The position numbers and the translations under genes were made by a program. This document shows, in pieces, positions 31,054 through 34,332 of a stretch of 34,332 bases of DNA. The number at the start of each line of letters is the position of its first letter. Position 1 is the stretch's first letter. Source of the stretch: Oscillospiraceae bacterium (GTDB taxonomy: Bacteria > Bacillota > Clostridia > Oscillospirales > Oscillospiraceae); contig JAFQNL010000033.1 of NCBI GenBank assembly GCA_017395935.1, positions 1 through 34,332 of the forward strand, in the 5' to 3' direction. The notes below the pieces were generated by a model, which saw only the letters and a program-made list of their open reading frames with translations, searched no databases and had not been told where the DNA came from.

Positions 31054-31085
31054 CCCCCGGCAGTCAGACTGCCGGGGGTATTTTT
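31054..31085 (+). terminator. Intrinsic terminator of the SEDS-PBP operon
   Basis: CCCCCGGCAGT pairs with ACTGCCGGGGG around CAG, followed by TATTTTTG. Confidence 0.9.
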
Positions 31086-31132
31086 GTTTGGGGGGGCCTT
31101 CTCACCCCCAATACTCAGTCCTTTTGAAGGAC

Positions 31133-31155
31133 AAAAGCTGCCGCAAAGCCGGCAG
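31133..31155 (-). terminator. Possible terminator of the ComF-like gene
   Basis: On the - strand CTGCCG and CGGCAG flank a 6-base loop and are followed by CTTTTG. The short stem makes it a weak candidate. Confidence 0.4.
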
Positions 31156-31199
31156 AGTGCTTCCGTTCAGGCCGGAATCAGCTTTCTTTCCCGCTAAAA

Positions 31200-32102
31200 C
31201 TACAATGAGCCGCCATGGCCGCGGGCAAGAGTCAGGCAGATAATCTCACCAGCGCCTGCCTGAGTAAGGACCCGGCTGCATTCCTCCAGTGTGGCGCCGG
31301 TCGTAATAACATCGTCTACCAGCAGAATCCTTTTGCCCTGCACCTGTGCTCCGGGCAGGAGGGCATAGGCATTTTTCGCGTTTTTCTTTCGCTGCTGCGG
31401 AAGCAGTGCCGACTGCCGCCGGGTATGGCGAACCTTTTTCAGCAGCGGTTTCGGTGTCATATCATAGAGCTTCGCCGCTTCCATCGCCAGCAGCCGGGCT
31501 TGGTCATAGCCTCTGCTCCAGCGGCGAAGGGAACTGAGGGGCGCCCAAGTAATCAGATCAGGAGGCACCACCTTCTCTTCGGCCAGGCAGCTTCGCAGCC
31601 AGCGGCCATAGGCAGCGGCGTAACCTTCCCTGCCCTGAAACTTATAGCGCAGAAAGGAGTCAGAGAGGGGCACTTCATAGTGAAAGGGTGTCAGGCAGTA
31701 GAGATAAGATTCTCCAAAGACCATCCGCTGCTCCGGTTTTATGACCGGGAGGTTGGTCTCACAGCAATCACAGACCGGTTCTCCCCTTCCCGCTGGCAGC
31801 AGCCGGTTACAGAATACGCATTTGGGCGGAAACAGCAGGTCGACAGCAGCTGCTGAATACTTCATATCGTCACCCCCCATGGATAAGTTCTTTGTATCCG
31901 GAACAGTTCCGCTCGGGACGACCGCCTGATCTATCCGGCTGTCCGGGCAAATATCCCGGCAGCAGACGCAGTTCAGATCCGGCTCCAGTTTCAGATCATA
32001 TAGTGTACGCAGGCAGGCTGGCTTGTAATCGCAAGCGGTTTTCTCCGTTCTCCCTTGCTTCATCTTCGTCTTCCGTATCTGCCTCTCCGCTCCGTCGATC
32101 AT
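31200..32102 (-). CDS. ComF-family phosphoribosyltransferase-like protein, possibly with Cys-rich N-terminal extension
   Basis: The ComF part runs from the internal ATG at 31865 (MKYSAAAVDLLFPPKCVFC). It has a zinc-ribbon (CVFC ... CDCC), a phosphoribosyltransferase domain with RRWSRGYDQARLLA and the PRPP loop ILLVDDVITTGATLEE, and a family-like length of 221 residues. ComF proteins help DNA uptake in competence. The frame continues upstream without a stop to ATG 32102, adding 79 residues with a Cys cluster (CDYKPAC, then CVCCRDIC). A promoter with predicted start near 32145, and TAAGGA before ATG 32102, favour the long form; GGGGGGTGA before 31865 favours the short one. Both may be made. I report the long frame and leave the start open. 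Confidence 0.8.
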   Translation of the reverse strand: MIDGAERQIRKTKMKQGRTEKTACDYKPACLRTLYDLKLEPDLNCVCCRDICPDSRIDQAVVPSGTVPDTKNLSMGGDDMKYSAAAVDLLFPPKCVFCNRLLPAGRGEPVCDCCETNLPVIKPEQRMVFGESYLYCLTPFHYEVPLSDSFLRYKFQGREGYAAAYGRWLRSCLAEEKVVPPDLITWAPLSSLRRWSRGYDQARLLAMEAAKLYDMTPKPLLKKVRHTRRQSALLPQQRKKNAKNAYALLPGAQVQGKRILLVDDVITTGATLEECSRVLTQAGAGEIICLTLARGHGGSL

Positions 32103-32151
32103 GGTCAGTCCTTACAGATCTACCTTCTTTCCGACTTTTACTGCCAAACAC

Positions 32152-32180
32152 ATTATACATCAGACGCTGCAAAATGTTAA
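32152..32180 (-). promoter_or_regulatory. Sigma-A promoter of the ComF-like gene
   Basis: On the - strand TTAACA and TATAAT with a 17-base spacer. The predicted start near 32145 lies 43 bases before the upstream ATG and 280 before the internal one. The rest of 32103-32289 shows nothing else. Confidence 0.7.
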
Positions 32181-32289
32181 AGTATTATTTTAATTGCCTG
32201 CATAAATCTTCACCTATCATTCCTCAATGCGCTTCACCGGTCATCATAGCAAAACAGACGGCCCATCAGAGTCCTGTCCGGCAGCGCTC

Positions 32290-33201
32290 TTAATAGCGGT
32301 ACTTTTTCCTCAGCAGGACTATGAACAGGATTCCAACCACAGCTGCCATTAACTCAGCAACCACAATGGACGCCCAGATGCCGTTAATCCGCCAAATAAG
32401 AGGCAGCAGCAGAACAGCACCCAACTCAAAGACCAGTGTGCGAAGGAAGGAAATGACAGCGGATACCAAGCCGTTATTGAGTGCCGTGAAGAAGGAGGAG
32501 CTGAATATGGCCATGCCCATAAACAGATAGGCAAAGGAATAAATGACAAATCCGTTTACAGTCAGATCCATCAGCTGCTTATCGTAGCCCACAAAGATCG
32601 CTGAAATGGGCCGCGCCAGACCTTCTGACAGGAGGAACATACTGAGGGAAAAGATTTCAATGATGATCAGGCTCTTTTTCAGCAGGCCTTTCAGTTCCCT
32701 GTAGTTGTTTGCGCCGTAATGATAGCCGAATATCGGAGCGACACCGCTGGAATAGCCAAGAAAGGCGGCTGCAAAGATCATACTTACATACAGCAGCACA
32801 CCGTATGCGGCAACACCATCCTCTCCAACGTATTTCATAAGCTGCATATTATAAATAATACCCACAAAGGACATGGTAATGCCGGACAGCAGTTCCGAGG
32901 AGCCGTTGGTACAGCATTTGGCAACCGCCCGGCTGTCAAAGCAGGTTTTGGTCAGCTTCAAAAGGATGCTGTTTCTGCGCGCAAAATAGAGCAGCGGGAA
33001 GATACCGCCCACCATCTGACTAAGCGCAGAGGCCGCCGCTGCACCTGCAATGCCCCACTGGAATACAACGATGAACAGTGCGTCCAGAGCAATATTGGTC
33101 ACGCCCGCGGCGATGGTTACGATCAGACCCAGCTTTGGCTTTTCTGCCGTAACAAAAAAGAGCTGAAACTCATACAGTAGGATCCACGCGGGAAAGCTCA
33201 A
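32290..33201 (-). pseudogene. MATE family efflux pump, N-terminal third missing
   Basis: The frame encodes the last 303 residues of a MATE transporter, starting in the middle of the fold (SFPAWILLYEFQLFFVTAEK, then PKLGLIVTIAAGVTNIALD). Full members have about 440-460 residues, so about 150 N-terminal residues are gone. The only possible start is a TTG directly after the stop of the MarR remnant, in the same reading frame. The remaining eight or so helices are intact to the stop (RKKYRY). Base composition is more AT-rich than in the complete MATE gene at 15688, and the two are not close. A functional pump is unlikely. Confidence 0.82.
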
Positions 33202-33435
33202 TCACTTCAATAAAGCCATCTGGATGCTTTTATGTGTCTTTTGAAGGGCCTGATCCTCCGCACGATACAGAACGCTCAAAAACTGTTTGGTATAGCTCTG
33301 ACCGGCATCTGTGAGCATCCCGCGTATTTCCGCGTCAGACGGCTTTTTCTTGGCTTCATTGAGATCATATACCTCGTCGATATTATTCAGAGCTCGGATC
33401 AAACGCCGCACGTTTTCTTTCATATCATATATCAT
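33202..33435 (-). pseudogene. MarR-family regulator remnant with internal deletion
   Basis: The 77-residue frame begins like MarR regulators that accompany MATE pumps (MKENVRRLIRALNNIDEVYD) and then jumps to the C-terminal dimerisation helices (LTDAGQSYTKQFLSVLYRAE). The central winged helix that binds DNA is missing, about 50-60 residues by my recollection of the family. It ends in TGA and the MATE remnant continues in the same frame. Alternative starts at 33435 and 33423 differ by four codons; GAGGAG lies just upstream. Family assignment rests on remembered sequence patterns, so it should be checked by alignment. Confidence 0.68.
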
Positions 33436-33450
33436 ATACTCCTCAATTCA

Positions 33451-33501
33451 AAGTCCGTTGACGTACTTATATAGTATAGTACGTCAACGGACTTCAATCA
33501 A
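33451..33501 (-). promoter_or_regulatory. Promoter with overlapping 16-bp perfect inverted repeat upstream of the MarR remnant
   Basis: AAGTCCGTTGACGTAC (33451-33466) is repeated exactly inverted at 33479-33494, 12 bases apart. On the - strand TTGATT (33496-33501) and TATACT (33473-33478) with a 17-base spacer form a promoter whose -10 lies between the arms. This is a classic autoregulatory operator layout and remains intact although the regulator is broken. Confidence 0.82.
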
Positions 33502-33667
33502 AATGGAGCCTTAAAAATTACAAAGAATTCATAGCAAAAGAAACGTCCGAAAACCAAAGCCTTTGATAGATCAAGCGATTACAGCTTTTTGCTCTTTGGT
33601 GTTCCGCAAATTACACTCGTAAAATATCGCAAATATTCCGCAAAGCCAAGACCGAATCGAAAAAACA

Positions 33668-33704
33668 AACCCCAAACCCCTTGATTTGCAAGGGGTTTGG
33701 GGTT
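33668..33704. terminator. Long perfect hairpin, possible terminator or repeat element
   Basis: AACCCCAAACCCCTTG pairs perfectly over 16 bp around a 5-base loop. No long T-run follows on either strand (TTCTTG on +, TTTGTTTTTT-like stretch on the - strand), so on the - strand it could terminate transcription. Confidence 0.55.
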
Positions 33705-33894
33705 CTTGAATCTCTCAAAAGGTGCGGGATTTATTTCCACTCGTTGCAGGGACTTGCATCTTAAACAATTTTGTTTAGAAGATATTGCACCTGCTACTCT
33801 GATTATTTTGATTACCCACATTATTGTAGCTGTACGATGAATGCTTATCAAAATCTTATCACCGCTGATAAGAATACTATATGTCAAAATAAAT

Positions 33895-33928
33895 AAGTGG
33901 TCTGAAATCAAGCGATTTCAGACCACTT
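33895..33928. terminator. Perfect 15-bp hairpin, possible terminator or mobile-element remnant
   Basis: AAGTGGTCTGAAATC pairs with its full complement around an AAGC loop. The flanks are AT-rich but without a clean T-run. It lies between the broken MATE/MarR unit and the DUF3021-like gene. Confidence 0.5.
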
Positions 33929-34153
33929 AGAATCAATATGCAATTATTCCCACTCATTTTTGAGTTTCTTCTTTTGCTTATTTATGCTCTAAATAGTATC
34001 CTAAACAGCGATTTTGAACCCGATTTTCTTCCCATTATTTCATTTATCATAAATTTTATTGCAGAAAAAGTTGCAAAATTGTCTGAGAAATGGTGCCGGG
34101 TGGCTAAGATGCTGTCATAAAGAGCTACAGGTTTATATACCGCATTACCTGTT

Positions 34154-34332
34154 TCAAAAAACGTCTTTTACGCTTTGCTGTTTTTCCTTTAGCATTTTAT
34201 TGAGCTTTGTAGTATTCCTTTTGATAATGCAATAAATGATCGCCCAAATAACGATATAGCCTACAACAAAAATTGCCGTAAAAACTACAATAGGAATGAT
34301 ACCAAAGTCCAGCCAATCGTTGAGAAGATAAG
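34154..34332 (-). CDS. DUF3021-like membrane protein, C-terminal end only
   Basis: The - strand frame is open from the window edge and encodes 58 residues before TGA: a polar start (YLLNDWLDFG), a long hydrophobic helix (IIPIVVFTAIFVVGYIVIWA and on), then a charged tail (KRNTTKLNKMLKEKQQ). The final helix followed by a Lys-rich tail with KLN-K-LKEK resembles the end of DUF3021 proteins, which often lie beside LytTR response regulators. The assignment is tentative because only the end is visible. Confidence 0.6.
   Translation of the reverse strand, partial: YLLNDWLDFGIIPIVVFTAIFVVGYIVIWAIIYCIIKRNTTKLNKMLKEKQQSVKDVF

Larger units (their letters stand above)
33502..34153. other. AT-rich intergenic stretch without convincing genes
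   Basis: About 650 bases clearly richer in A+T than the main window. Short open frames exist on both strands but none has a credible ribosome site or protein-like composition, and the longest (on the -, 33579-33911) runs through a perfect hairpin. The region holds hairpins at 33668-33704, 33854-33873 (TCTTATCA-CCGC-TGATAAGA) and 33895-33928. Confidence 0.6.

Noticed and set aside
33579-33911. 110-codon - strand frame in the AT-rich end
   Set aside because: It runs across a perfect hairpin, has no ribosome site and no known domain; more likely noncoding.
33938-34120. 60-codon + strand frame in the AT-rich end
   Set aside because: Hydrophobic residues follow from AT-rich codons; no ribosome site or family resemblance.

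Overview
The window looks like chromosome of an anaerobic gut Clostridia bacterium, most likely Oscillospiraceae/Ruminococcaceae-like. This is inferred from sortase-assembled pili whose tip proteins carry HxHxxxCY repeats, desulfoferrodoxin and thioredoxin oxygen defence, a VIT-type iron exporter with a ferritin-like head, DUF5058 and NhaC-type carriers, and strong AGGAGG ribosome sites with sigma-A promoters. No rRNA, tRNA or CRISPR array was seen. Species cannot be fixed from this sequence alone.

Region 1 (1-13716) is the most distinctive part: two paralogous sortase-pilus modules in tandem on the + strand. Each reads tip protein - backbone pilin - class C sortase - LPQTG base pilin - small second sortase. 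The first tip gene is cut by the window edge. Between the modules lie a Cys-rich AP2-domain protein, a strong promoter, a small coiled-coil protein and a type I signal peptidase, so the second transcript carries its own secretion enzyme. The second tip protein (1269 aa) combines 19 His/Cys motifs, a CHAP hydrolase domain and an LPETG signal. Both modules keep the same perfect 12-bp hairpin with a CTTCT loop between backbone pilin and sortase, and the two backbone genes end in 60 identical bases.

Region 2 (13734-18331), mostly on the - strand, handles oxygen, redox and iron: trxB, desulfoferrodoxin, thioredoxin, a MATE transporter and a ferritin-like/VIT1 iron exporter. Palindromes of the form YGTGAY-N3-RTCACR lie exactly 41 bases upstream of the predicted start sites of both trxA and trxB. 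A third copy sits in the divergent region before the iron exporter and a LUD-domain gene.

Region 3 (18379-21886, +) holds a LUD-domain protein, a DUF5058 membrane protein, an unknown membrane protein and a separately promoted NhaC-family antiporter. Region 4 (26639 down to 21954, -) is a housekeeping operon: dTMP kinase, DJ-1/PfpI protein, 5-formyl-THF cyclo-ligase, MltG and a U32 (TrhP-like) protein. Region 5 (26711-31085, +) holds a solitary Wzt/TagH-type ABC ATPase, then an FHA-SEDS fusion (FtsW/RodA type) translationally close to a class B PBP, a complete cell-wall synthase pair. A ComF-like gene with an odd Cys-rich N-terminal extension follows on the - strand.

Region 6 (about 32.1 kb to the end) is visibly more AT-rich. 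It contains a deletion-fused remnant of a MarR regulator and a MATE pump that still has an intact 16-bp palindromic operator over its promoter, about 650 bases of apparently noncoding DNA with long perfect hairpins, and the C-terminus of a DUF3021-like membrane protein. It looks like an acquired and decaying segment.
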